Source of the DNA: Actinophytocola sp963825445
GTDB lineage: Bacteria; Actinomycetota; Actinomycetes; Mycobacteriales; Pseudonocardiaceae
Direction of reading: 5' to 3'
Length of the DNA: 64,000 nucleotides
Assembly (NCBI GenBank): GCA_963825445.1
Contig: CAWGTM010000019.1
Coordinates: forward strand, 62,001 to 126,000
Both the position numbers and the translations under genes were made by a program. The notes beneath the pieces were generated by a model. It was not told the origin of the DNA, ran no database searches, and worked only from the letters and a program-made list of their open reading frames with translations. Positions 9,037 to 16,261 of this stretch are shown in pieces (the stretch's first letter is position 1; each line of letters begins with the position of its first letter).

Positions 9037-10871
9037 TGAGCCTGCTGCGCTTCCTCACCTGTGGCAGCGTCGACGACGGCAAGAGCACGCTCATCGGCCG
9101 GCTGCTGTACGAGACCCGCCAGGTCTACGCCGACCAGCTCGCCACGCTGGCCGCCGACTCGAAACGCGTGGGGACGCGGGGCGACGAGCTGGACTTCGCG
9201 CTGCTGCTCGACGGGCTGCTGGCCGAGCGGGAGCAGGGCATCACCATCGACGTGTCCTACCGGTACTTCGCCACCGGCACCCGCCGGTACATCGTGGCCG
9301 ACACCCCGGGACACGAGCAGTACACGCGGAACATGGTCACCGGCGCGTCCACGGCGGACGCCGCGGTCATCCTGCTCGACGCGCGCAACGGCCTGCTGCG
9401 CCAGACCCGCCGGCACAGCAGGCTGGTCGCGCTGCTCGGCATCCGCTCGGTGGCCCTCGCGGTGAACAAGCTCGACCTGGTCGGCTACTCGGAGAGCGTC
9501 TTCGCCGAGATCGCCGGGGAGTACCACGAGTTCGCCGGGTCGATCGGCCTCGAGGAGGTGACCTGCATCCCGACGTCCGCCGTGGACGGTGCCAACGTGG
9601 TCGACCGCGGGCCGAGAACACCGTGGTACCAGGGGCCGACGCTGCTCGACTGGCTGGAGCGGGTGCGGGTCCACGACCGGTCCCCGGCCGGGCCGTTCCG
9701 GATGATCGCACAGTGGTCGAACCGGCCGAACCAGGACTTCCGCGGCGTCTCCGGTGCGATCGTCGGCGGTGCCGTGCGGCCGGGTGACCCGGTGCGGGTG
9801 GTACCCGGCTCACGGGAGAGCACGGTCCGCCGGGTGGTCACGTTCGACGGCGACCTCGACGAGGCGGTGGCCGGCCAGTCGGTGACCCTGGTCCTGGCCG
9901 ACGACCTCGACGTCGGCCGCGGCGCGGTGCTCGCCTCGGCGGCCGACCCACCGACCGTCGCACGGTCGTGCCGGGCGGAGCTGGTGTGGCTGGGGGACCA
10001 GGAGTTGCTGCCGGGCCGGCGTTATCTCGCCAAGCTCGGCGCCCGGACGGTCGGCGTCACCATCGACCGGCCGGAGTACCAACTCGACGTCGACACCGGT
10101 GCTCGCCTGGAGACGGCCACGCTGCAGTCCGGCGAGATCGGGGTCGGCACCGTCCACTTCGACCTCCCGGTCGCGTTCGACCCCTACCGCGAGAACCGCG
10201 ACCTCGGGGGGTTCATCGTGATCGACCGGCTCAGCAACGCCACGGTCGGCGCCGGGCTGCTGCACGGCGCGCTGCCCCGCTCGGAGAACCTCCGGTGGCA
10301 GGCGATGGCAGTCGACAAGCCCATGCGGGCCGCGTTGAAGGGCCACCGCGGCTGCGTCGTGTGGTTCACCGGGCTGTCCGGCGCCGGCAAGTCCACGATC
10401 GCGAACCTCGTGGAGCAACGGCTGAACCGCGACGGCCGGCACACGTTCCTCCTCGACGGCGACAACGTGCGGCACGGGCTCACCAAGGATCTCGGGTTCA
10501 CCGACGCAGACCGGGTGGAGAACGTGCGACGGGTGGCCGAGGTGGCCGCGCTCATGGTGGACGCCGGGCTCATCGTGCTCGCGTCGTTCATCTCGCCGTT
10601 CCGCGCCGAGCGGGCACTCGCGCGGAGCGTGGTGGCGGCCGACGAGTTCTGTGAGGTCCATGTGGACACTCCGCTCGCCGTGGCCGAACAGCGGGATCCG
10701 AAAGGGCTCTATGCCAAGGCGCGGCGCGGCGAGCTGCCCCACTTCACGGGCATCGACTCCCCGTACGAGCCGCCCGAGTGGCCGGAGCTGCGGCTCGACA
10801 CCACCGACCTGACGGCCGAACAGGCGGCCGAGCAGATCATCGACCGGCTACACGCGATGCGGGTGATCTGA
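9036..10871 (+). CDS. cysNC: Bifunctional sulfate adenylyltransferase subunit 1 / adenylylsulfate kinase
   Basis: A 611-residue fusion. Residues about 1-425 are CysN, an EF-Tu-like GTPase (GSVDDGKSTL, DTPGHEQYTRNM, NKLD) that drives APS formation. Residues about 430-611 are CysC, APS kinase, with P-loop GLSGAGKS, DGDNVRHGL, FISPFRAER and DPKGLYAKARRGE. Together with CysD it converts sulfate to PAPS, the universal sulfuryl donor. The ATG at 9036 overlaps the cysD TGA. Its 3' end overlaps the convergent SRPBCC gene by 24 nt, so the PAPS and sulfotransferase operons run tail to tail. Confidence 0.95.
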   Translation: MSLLRFLTCGSVDDGKSTLIGRLLYETRQVYADQLATLAADSKRVGTRGDELDFALLLDGLLAEREQGITIDVSYRYFATGTRRYIVADTPGHEQYTRNMVTGASTADAAVILLDARNGLLRQTRRHSRLVALLGIRSVALAVNKLDLVGYSESVFAEIAGEYHEFAGSIGLEEVTCIPTSAVDGANVVDRGPRTPWYQGPTLLDWLERVRVHDRSPAGPFRMIAQWSNRPNQDFRGVSGAIVGGAVRPGDPVRVVPGSRESTVRRVVTFDGDLDEAVAGQSVTLVLADDLDVGRGAVLASAADPPTVARSCRAELVWLGDQELLPGRRYLAKLGARTVGVTIDRPEYQLDVDTGARLETATLQSGEIGVGTVHFDLPVAFDPYRENRDLGGFIVIDRLSNATVGAGLLHGALPRSENLRWQAMAVDKPMRAALKGHRGCVVWFTGLSGAGKSTIANLVEQRLNRDGRHTFLLDGDNVRHGLTKDLGFTDADRVENVRRVAEVAALMVDAGLIVLASFISPFRAERALARSVVAADEFCEVHVDTPLAVAEQRDPKGLYAKARRGELPHFTGIDSPYEPPEWPELRLDTTDLTAEQAAEQIIDRLHAMRVI

Positions 10872-11321
10872 TCGCCGGAGCAGCTCGGCCCGCTCCTTGA
10901 GCGCGTGCGCCACCGCGTCGAAGCCCGCCTTCACCCAGGCGCCGGTGCGCGTCATCACCGCGTCCGCGTACTTTCCGCTGAACGTGTCGGTCGTGTGATA
11001 GGCGCAGCGGTCCGGCCCGCGCTCGGAGATCCACTGGTCGCGCACGGCGAAGATGCCGGGCAGCTCGTCGCCCGTGTCGTAGCGCAGGTGGTACGGCGGG
11101 TCGACGACGCGGATGTACTCCCGGTTGACGAACGTCCCGTCGGATCCGTCCGGGTTGGGCAGGGTCAGGTCGACCGGGGCGCCGATGGCGAGCGTGGTCG
11201 CCACCCGCACGGTGTAGGGATTCCACTGTGGATAGCCGGGGTAGTCGACCAGCACGTCCCACACGAACGCCGCGGGCGCGTCGATCTCCACCACCACGGA
11301 CGACACGACATGGTCGGTCAC
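10848..11321 (-). CDS. SRPBCC (START-like) family protein
   Basis: A 157-residue hydrophobic-ligand-binding fold: ISSVVVEIDAPAAFVWDVL-like opening (VVEIDAPAAFVWDVLVDYPG) and a C-terminal amphipathic helix (AVAHALKERAELL) typical of polyketide cyclase/START-like proteins. The GTG start overlaps the SDR stop (GTGA), making it the last gene of the DUF1214/sulfotransferase/SDR operon. A role in binding or presenting a lipid/steroid intermediate is inference; no catalytic residues are assignable. Confidence 0.8.
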   Translation of the reverse strand: MTDHVVSSVVVEIDAPAAFVWDVLVDYPGYPQWNPYTVRVATTLAIGAPVDLTLPNPDGSDGTFVNREYIRVVDPPYHLRYDTGDELPGIFAVRDQWISERGPDRCAYHTTDTFSGKYADAVMTRTGAWVKAGFDAVAHALKERAELLRRSDHPHRV

Positions 11322-12100
11322 GGCGGCGAGTACTCCCCTCCGTTGACGTCCAGCACCGCGCCCGTCACCTCGGAGGCCAGGCTGGACAACAGGAACAGCA
11401 CGGCCCCCGCACAAGCGTCGTCGGTGGGGATGCGGCCGAGCGGGTTGCGCGCGGCGATCTCGTCGTACACCGCCTGCTCGGTCGTGCCCCGCTGGTCGGC
11501 CGTCATCTTCAGGTAGAACCGCACGTTCGGGCCGTCGAGCCAGCCCAGCACCGCCTGGTTGGCGCGGATTCCGTGTTCGCCCAGCTCGAGCGCCAGGTAC
11601 TGGGTGGCGCAGGCGACGGCGGCCTTCGCCACCGCGTACCCACCCTCGCCACGCATCGGCTTGCGGGTGCTCATGGTGCCGACGTTCACGATCGACCCGC
11701 CGCCGGCGGCCGTCATGTGCGGCACCACCGCGCGGGTCATGCCGAGCGCGCCGTGCAGCACGATGTCCAGCGAGCGGCGCAGTTGCTTGTCCGGCGTGTC
11801 GAGCAGGTCGAAGAAGCCGGGGTGGGAGTAGGCGGAGTTGACCAGCCCGGTGACCTTGCCGTACCGGTCGACGGCCGTGGCGACGACGGCGGCCACGTCC
11901 TCGGGTTTGCGGATGTCGCAGGGGACGGCCACCGCCTCGCCGCCGGCCGCCGCCACCTCCTCCGCCACCCGCGCGGTGACCGTGTCCGACCGCGCGGCCA
12001 TGACGACCTTCGCACCTTCGGCGGCCGCGCGGGCGGCCAGCTTCGCGCCGAGCCCCGGCCCGACCCCGGACACGATGACCACCTCGTCCGACAGGATCAC
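11318..12100 (-). CDS. SDR-family oxidoreductase
   Basis: A 260-residue NAD(P)-dependent short-chain dehydrogenase: Rossmann motif SGVGPGLGAKLA at residues about 11-22, catalytic Ser in NVGTMS and the Y-x3-K of GGYAVAKAA. The NAG-type motif is replaced by VNSAYS. ATGA overlaps on both sides couple it to the sulfotransferase and SRPBCC genes. In length and company it resembles Mycobacterium tuberculosis Rv3530c (260 aa, from memory), part of the KstR-controlled cholesterol cluster. The substrate is probably a hydroxylated lipid or steroid, by inference. Confidence 0.88.
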   Translation of the reverse strand: MILSDEVVIVSGVGPGLGAKLAARAAAEGAKVVMAARSDTVTARVAEEVAAAGGEAVAVPCDIRKPEDVAAVVATAVDRYGKVTGLVNSAYSHPGFFDLLDTPDKQLRRSLDIVLHGALGMTRAVVPHMTAAGGGSIVNVGTMSTRKPMRGEGGYAVAKAAVACATQYLALELGEHGIRANQAVLGWLDGPNVRFYLKMTADQRGTTEQAVYDEIAARNPLGRIPTDDACAGAVLFLLSSLASEVTGAVLDVNGGEYSPP

Positions 12101-13230
12101 AGGTACTCCTCGGTGTAGAAGGAGAAATCACGCTCGAGCTGCTCGGGTGACAACCCGAACTCGGCCGCCGTGTACGAGTGCGAGCCGTGCCGCTCGCGGC
12201 GGTTGCGTTCCACATAGGACTCGAACGCCCGCCGGTCCGCGTCGCCGGCGGTCCGTCCCAGCCGGTCGAGCACCCGGCAGGCCTCGGCCACCGGATCGCT
12301 CAACACGGTCGCGTAGTGCACGTCGACGAAGCGGTCCGGCCGGCGCCGCCGGACCTCCGCGAACCCGCGCAGGGTGGTGGCGAACCGCTCGCTCCAGTAC
12401 CGGCCGATCTCCGGGCGGTCCAGCTCGTCGCTGTACTGGCCGGTCATGGACGCGACCATCGAGGCGTACGACGGCACCACGTTCACCGGCGACCGGTGGG
12501 TCATGACGATCGTGCATCCGTCGAACGTGTCCAGCACGGTGTCCACGGCCGTGAGGTGGTGCGGCGACTTGAGCACCCACGCCCGCCCGGCCCGCGACGG
12601 CTGCTGCCACTGGAGCACCCGCAGCCAGTCGAGCAGTTCCCGGTAGGCCGGGCCCTGGTCCGCCGAGCGCAACCAGTCCCCGTAGGACGGCACGCGGTAG
12701 AACGAGTCGAAGCTCATCGACGTGAACGTCCGGTCCAGGAGGATGACGTCCTCCTCCGCGCCGTCCCACTCGATCGTGTGGATGTCGGCGAAGTCGGGGG
12801 AGGCCTGCAGGAACATCGCGGCCCGTTCCCGCGCCCGCCGCTTGCGTTCCGCCGCGTCCGGGCCCTCGCCGGGGAACGGCAGCGGATAGGAGGTCTCCCA
12901 GGACAACGTCGACGTCAGGTGCGGGGACGCGGCGAGCAGCCGGTGCAGCAGCGTCGAACCGGTGCGGGGGAGCCCGCAGATCTCGGCTGCCACCGTGACC
13001 TCGACGTCGCGTATCTCGGGGTGGTCGCGGTGCAGGGCCCGCAGCCGCAGCCGGTCGGCCAGCAGGGCGACGAGCCGGCGCCGGGTCAGCTCGAGGCCCA
13101 GCTCGGACAGCCGGGCCTCGGTGTCGAGGCTCGTGACGAGCACCTGGAGCGGCACGGTGAACCAGTCGTCGCCGAAGTCGGTGAGTCCGGTCTTCGTGCG
13201 GGCCGCGTCGAGGAGGTCGTCGATCTTCAC
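12097..13230 (-). CDS. PAPS-dependent sulfotransferase
   Basis: Transfers sulfate from PAPS to a hydroxyl acceptor. The 377-residue protein has the 5'-phosphosulfate-binding loop GLPRTGSTLLHRLL (residues about 86-99) and the 3'-phosphate-binding segment MTHRSPVNVVPSYASM (about 238-253). Start is GTG 13230, overlapping the DUF1214 stop. It belongs to the Sulfotransfer_3-like families common in mycobacteria and recalls Rv3529c in size and neighbours. The PAPS-making genes cysD-cysNC lie immediately downstream in convergent orientation and share an operator-like palindrome with this operon, so donor supply and transfer are probably co-regulated. Confidence 0.88.
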   Translation of the reverse strand: MKIDDLLDAARTKTGLTDFGDDWFTVPLQVLVTSLDTEARLSELGLELTRRRLVALLADRLRLRALHRDHPEIRDVEVTVAAEICGLPRTGSTLLHRLLAASPHLTSTLSWETSYPLPFPGEGPDAAERKRRARERAAMFLQASPDFADIHTIEWDGAEEDVILLDRTFTSMSFDSFYRVPSYGDWLRSADQGPAYRELLDWLRVLQWQQPSRAGRAWVLKSPHHLTAVDTVLDTFDGCTIVMTHRSPVNVVPSYASMVASMTGQYSDELDRPEIGRYWSERFATTLRGFAEVRRRRPDRFVDVHYATVLSDPVAEACRVLDRLGRTAGDADRRAFESYVERNRRERHGSHSYTAAEFGLSPEQLERDFSFYTEEYL

Positions 13231-14297
13231 GGCCGCACCACCTCGCAACGCGGGATCGGATGCCGCGAGGCGCCCAGCCAGCGCAGCAGCGCGGTCCCGC
13301 TCGTGTGACCCGCGGTGTCGATCCAGTTGCCCCAGCCGGGATCCTCCTCGGCCACGACGATCGTGAGCGCGCCGTCGTCGCCCAGCACGGCCGTGTGCTT
13401 GTTCACCGTGATCCGGTGGGCGTGGTCGAGCGACTCCATCCACCAGTTGTCCAGCTGGAAGTTCCAGTAGGGACAGTCGGGCACCTCGGTCTCGATCACC
13501 CAGGCCTCACCGGGCCGCAACGTCCAGTACCCGTGCAGGTAGAAGATCTCCGGGTCGCCACCGGCCCGCTGGAACATCTCCTGGCCGAAGTCGGGCAACT
13601 CGTTGGGCCGGCTCATGAACAGCTCGGTCCACGCGGCGAAGGTCGCGGCCGTGCCGTGCACCGCGAGCGCCGCGCGGCGCAACGCCTTCTCCATGAACTC
13701 CGGGGTGAGCGGTCCGGGCGCGGACGGCGCGTCGACGGACTCGATGTGCCACAAGCCCGGCGTCTCGGTCGTCCGGTCCAGGTAGGTCTGGCGGACCACG
13801 AGGCTGGTGGAGTCCGGTGCCAGCGGCAGCCAGTTCTTCGGGTGCGGGGTGGCGCTGGCGACGATCTCCACTGTGCCGTCCGGCTCGACCACGATGTCGC
13901 GGTCGGCCAACTCACCGGTCGAGGCCATGGTGCCGTCCTTGGCGTACCGGTTGGCCTTGGAGCCGATGCTGAAGTAGTGGATCGAGCCGCGCGTCCCGGT
14001 GATCCGGTAGGTGCGGTCGCCGCGGACGGTGGCGCTCAGGTAGACGTTGTCCGGGTTGTCGGCGCCGATCTTCACGAGGTCCAGCTCGTGCAGCCGGGGG
14101 AAGTCGGGATCGGCGTTCTCCACGGTGGTGTAGAGCATCTCGCGGAGCAGCCGGGTGAGGTAGCGGTATCCCTCGGCCCGGTCGAGTGCCGTGGTGGGTG
14201 CGGTCTCCCGGAGCACGATGTCGCCCGCCTTCTCCAACGCGCGGCAGAACTCCGACCACGCCCGGCCGGAGCCGACCTGTTCCCGTGCGTCCGACAC
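13227..14297 (-). CDS. DUF1214 domain-containing protein
   Basis: A 356-residue protein of unknown biochemistry with the DUF1214 C-terminal region (YLHGYWTLRPGEAWVIETEVPDCPYWNFQLDNWW, quoted by its ends: residues about 255-290). I choose GTG 14297 because GAGGAGG stands 6 nt upstream; an in-frame TTG at 14351 lies inside the operator. It is the first gene of the operon DUF1214-sulfotransferase-SDR-SRPBCC, all joined by 4-nt overlaps. Mycobacterial homologues (Rv3531c, from memory) occur beside a sulfotransferase and SDR in the KstR regulon. Function not known. Confidence 0.85.
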   Translation of the reverse strand: MSDAREQVGSGRAWSEFCRALEKAGDIVLRETAPTTALDRAEGYRYLTRLLREMLYTTVENADPDFPRLHELDLVKIGADNPDNVYLSATVRGDRTYRITGTRGSIHYFSIGSKANRYAKDGTMASTGELADRDIVVEPDGTVEIVASATPHPKNWLPLAPDSTSLVVRQTYLDRTTETPGLWHIESVDAPSAPGPLTPEFMEKALRRAALAVHGTAATFAAWTELFMSRPNELPDFGQEMFQRAGGDPEIFYLHGYWTLRPGEAWVIETEVPDCPYWNFQLDNWWMESLDHAHRITVNKHTAVLGDDGALTIVVAEEDPGWGNWIDTAGHTSGTALLRWLGASRHPIPRCEVVRP

Positions 14298-14321
14298 AGG
14301 GGCCTCCTCGGCTACCGAATC

Positions 14322-14335
14322 TAGAACACGTTCTA
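14322..14335. promoter_or_regulatory. KstR-like palindromic operator
   Basis: TAGAACACGTTCTA is an exact fit to TnnAACnnGTTnnA, the motif described for the TetR-family steroid repressor KstR. It lies 24 nt upstream of the DUF1214 start. A close copy lies at 40054-40067 between two steroid-ring operons. No kstR gene is in the window. Other TetR repressors of acyl-CoA genes use similar boxes, so identity of the repressor is inferred. Confidence 0.6.
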
Positions 14336-14343
14336 CCAGATGG

Positions 14344-14358
14344 TTGGACAATGTTCAA
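14344..14358. promoter_or_regulatory. Second copy of the TetR-type operator
   Basis: TTGGACAATGTTCAA (TTGGAC-AAT-GTTCAA) differs by one central base from 8096-8110. It lies 8 nt from the KstR-like box, giving the DUF1214/sulfotransferase operon two adjacent palindromes and so potentially two inputs. Confidence 0.62.
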
Positions 14359-14400
14359 TTTCGGCGGCGGGGGCGGTAACAAACGTGCGGCGACGGCATA

Positions 14401-14427
14401 GTCCACGCCGTGTCCGCAATTGTCCAC
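14401..14427 (+). promoter_or_regulatory. GTCCAC direct repeat, probable AraC-type activator site (sugar ABC operon)
   Basis: GTCCAC, 15 nt, GTCCAC: a 21-bp repeat period (two helix turns), with ATT before the second copy. The same arrangement stands at 20860-20886. In both cases exactly 50 nt separate the element from the start codon of the following gene. Direct repeats of this period are the usual target of AraC-family proteins; the AraC-domain regulator at 22037-25297 is the candidate. Confidence 0.6.
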
Positions 14428-14477
14428 GCACTCCCACATAGCGTCGGTGTTCGATCAACCGGAGGGAGTGCGCGGAC

Positions 14478-15371
14478 ATGGCAGTGCGGCAGCGGAAGCG
14501 GCGTGGTTCCCGGGTGCCCTACCTGCTGATCGCGCCCGCCGTCGTGGCGATGCTCGCGTTCCTCGTGTACCCGATGGCGAGCGTCGTCTACTTCAGCCTC
14601 CAGCACTACAACGTCAGCAAGCCGTGGGACAACGGGTTCGCCGGGCTGGACAACTTCCGCCGCATGCTGACCGACGACCCGCTGTTCTGGCAGAGCCTCG
14701 CGTTCACCGGACGCTGGGTGGTCGTGGAAGTGGCGCTGCAGCTGGTGTTCGGCCTGGCCCTCGCACTCATCGTGAACGAGACGTTCGTGGGCCGGGCGGC
14801 CGCGCGGGCCATGGTGTTCTCGCCGTGGGCGGTCTCCGGCGTGCTCACCACCGGCATCTGGATCCTGCTCTACAACCCCACCACCGGCATGTCCCGCTAC
14901 CTCGCCGACCTCGGCCTCATGGGGTACGGCGCGGCGCCGCTCGCCAACCCGGACACCGTGTTCGCCGCGGCCGTGCTGGCCGAGCTGTGGCGCGGGGTGC
15001 CGTTCTTCGCCATCCTGCTGCTCGCCGACCTGCAGTCGATCCCGCGTGACCTCTACGAGGCGGCGGCCGTGGACGGGGCCAGCCGGTTGCGTCGCTTCTA
15101 CCACGTGACCCTGCCGCACCTGAAGGACGCGATCATCCTGGCCACGCTGCTGCGGGCGGTGTGGGAGTTCAACAACGTCGACCTCCTCTACACCCTCACC
15201 GGCGGCGGCCCGGCCCACCAGACGACCACGCTGCCGCTCTACGTGGCCAACACCGCGGCCCAGTCCCACGACTTCGGCTACGGCTCGGCGCTCACCACGG
15301 CCGGCTTCCTCATCCTCACCTTCTTCTCGGTGGCCTACCTGCGCCTGAGCAAGTTCGGAGCACGGACATGA
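14478..15371 (+). CDS. Carbohydrate ABC transporter permease (MalF/UgpA type)
   Basis: A 297-residue inner-membrane permease with six predicted membrane segments (first PYLLIAPAVVAMLAFLVYPM) and the cytoplasmic EAA loop EAAAVDGASRLRRFYHVTLP (residues about 190-210) that contacts an ATPase. The RBS ggaggga precedes ATG. It is the first gene of a coupled operon with a second permease, an oxidoreductase-PmoA fusion, a binding lipoprotein and a pectate lyase. The ATPase is not encoded here and is probably a shared MsiK-type protein elsewhere. Substrate is inferred to be a pectin-derived oligosaccharide. Confidence 0.92.
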   Translation: MAVRQRKRRGSRVPYLLIAPAVVAMLAFLVYPMASVVYFSLQHYNVSKPWDNGFAGLDNFRRMLTDDPLFWQSLAFTGRWVVVEVALQLVFGLALALIVNETFVGRAAARAMVFSPWAVSGVLTTGIWILLYNPTTGMSRYLADLGLMGYGAAPLANPDTVFAAAVLAELWRGVPFFAILLLADLQSIPRDLYEAAAVDGASRLRRFYHVTLPHLKDAIILATLLRAVWEFNNVDLLYTLTGGGPAHQTTTLPLYVANTAAQSHDFGYGSALTTAGFLILTFFSVAYLRLSKFGART

Positions 15372-16261
15372 CCACGACCACGACCGCCGCGCCGCCCACG
15401 ACACCGCCCGCGCCACCGCGCCCCACCGCGCGTGGACGTCGAGCGAACCCGTCGCAGCGGGTGGGCCGGTGGCAGATCTACGTGCCGCTCGGCCTGTACC
15501 TGCTGTTCACGCTGGTGCCGTTCTACTGGATGCTCGTGTTCGCCGTGCGCCCGCGCGGGTCCACGTCGTTGCTGCCGTGGCCGATCTCGACGGAGAACTT
15601 CGAGACCGTCTGGAACGGACTGGGGTTCGGCGTCTTCTTCGCGAACAGCCTCAAGGTCGGTCTGGCCGCGCTGGTGTCCACCACGCTGATCGCGCTCGCC
15701 GGTGGGTACGCGCTCGCCCGCTTCCGGTTCCGCGGCCGCACGGCGTTCATGGTCGCGATGCTGTGTACCCAGTTCATCCCGGGCGCCATGATGCTGATCC
15801 CGCTCTTCGAGATCTTCCGGACGCTGGAGCTGGTCAACAGCCTCTGGAGCCTGGTGATCGCGGAGACCGTGTTCCAACTGCCGCTCTCGCTGATCCTGCT
15901 CAGCGGCTTCATCCGCAACGTGCCCATCGAGCTGGAGGAAGCGGCCTGGGTGGACGGTTGCACAAGATTTCGCGGGTTCCTGATCGTCGTGCTGCCGATG
16001 TTGCGGCCGGGGCTGGTGGCCGTCGGGTCGTTCGCGTTCATCCACAGCTGGAACAACTTCCTGTTCGCCCTCATGTTCGTGAGCCAGCAGGACAAGTACA
16101 CGATCCCCGTCGGGCTCGCGTTCACCCTCGGCGAGTTCAGTGTGGACTTCGGCGCGCTCGCGGCCGGCGGGGTGGTGGCGGCGGTCCCGGTGGTGCTCGT
16201 GTTCGCGGTGATCCAGCGTTACCTGGTCCAGGGTCTGTCGGCCGGGGCGGTGAAGGGATGA
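15368..16261 (+). CDS. Carbohydrate ABC transporter permease (MalG type)
   Basis: Second permease (297 residues) of the importer. The N-terminal 35 residues are Thr/Pro-rich and cytoplasmic. Membrane helices follow (IYVPLGLYLLFTLVPFYWML and others), and the EAA loop reads EEAAWVDGCTRFRGFLIVVLP. ATG overlaps the stop of the first permease and its own stop overlaps the next ATG, so the four transporter-operon genes are translationally coupled. Family assignment is clear; substrate is not. Confidence 0.92.
   Translation: MTTTTTAAPPTTPPAPPRPTARGRRANPSQRVGRWQIYVPLGLYLLFTLVPFYWMLVFAVRPRGSTSLLPWPISTENFETVWNGLGFGVFFANSLKVGLAALVSTTLIALAGGYALARFRFRGRTAFMVAMLCTQFIPGAMMLIPLFEIFRTLELVNSLWSLVIAETVFQLPLSLILLSGFIRNVPIELEEAAWVDGCTRFRGFLIVVLPMLRPGLVAVGSFAFIHSWNNFLFALMFVSQQDKYTIPVGLAFTLGEFSVDFGALAAGGVVAAVPVVLVFAVIQRYLVQGLSAGAVKG

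Noticed and set aside
8131..10871. cysD-cysNC as a cysteine-assimilation operon
   Set aside because: No reductase, siroheme or sulfate-transport genes are adjacent, and the APS-kinase fusion plus nearby sulfotransferase favour PAPS use. Not fully excluded without the rest of the genome.
14298..14351. Upstream TTG start for the DUF1214 gene
   Set aside because: It would translate the KstR-like box. GTG 14297 has a strong GAGGAGG. The same trap exists for the TetR gene at 8103.
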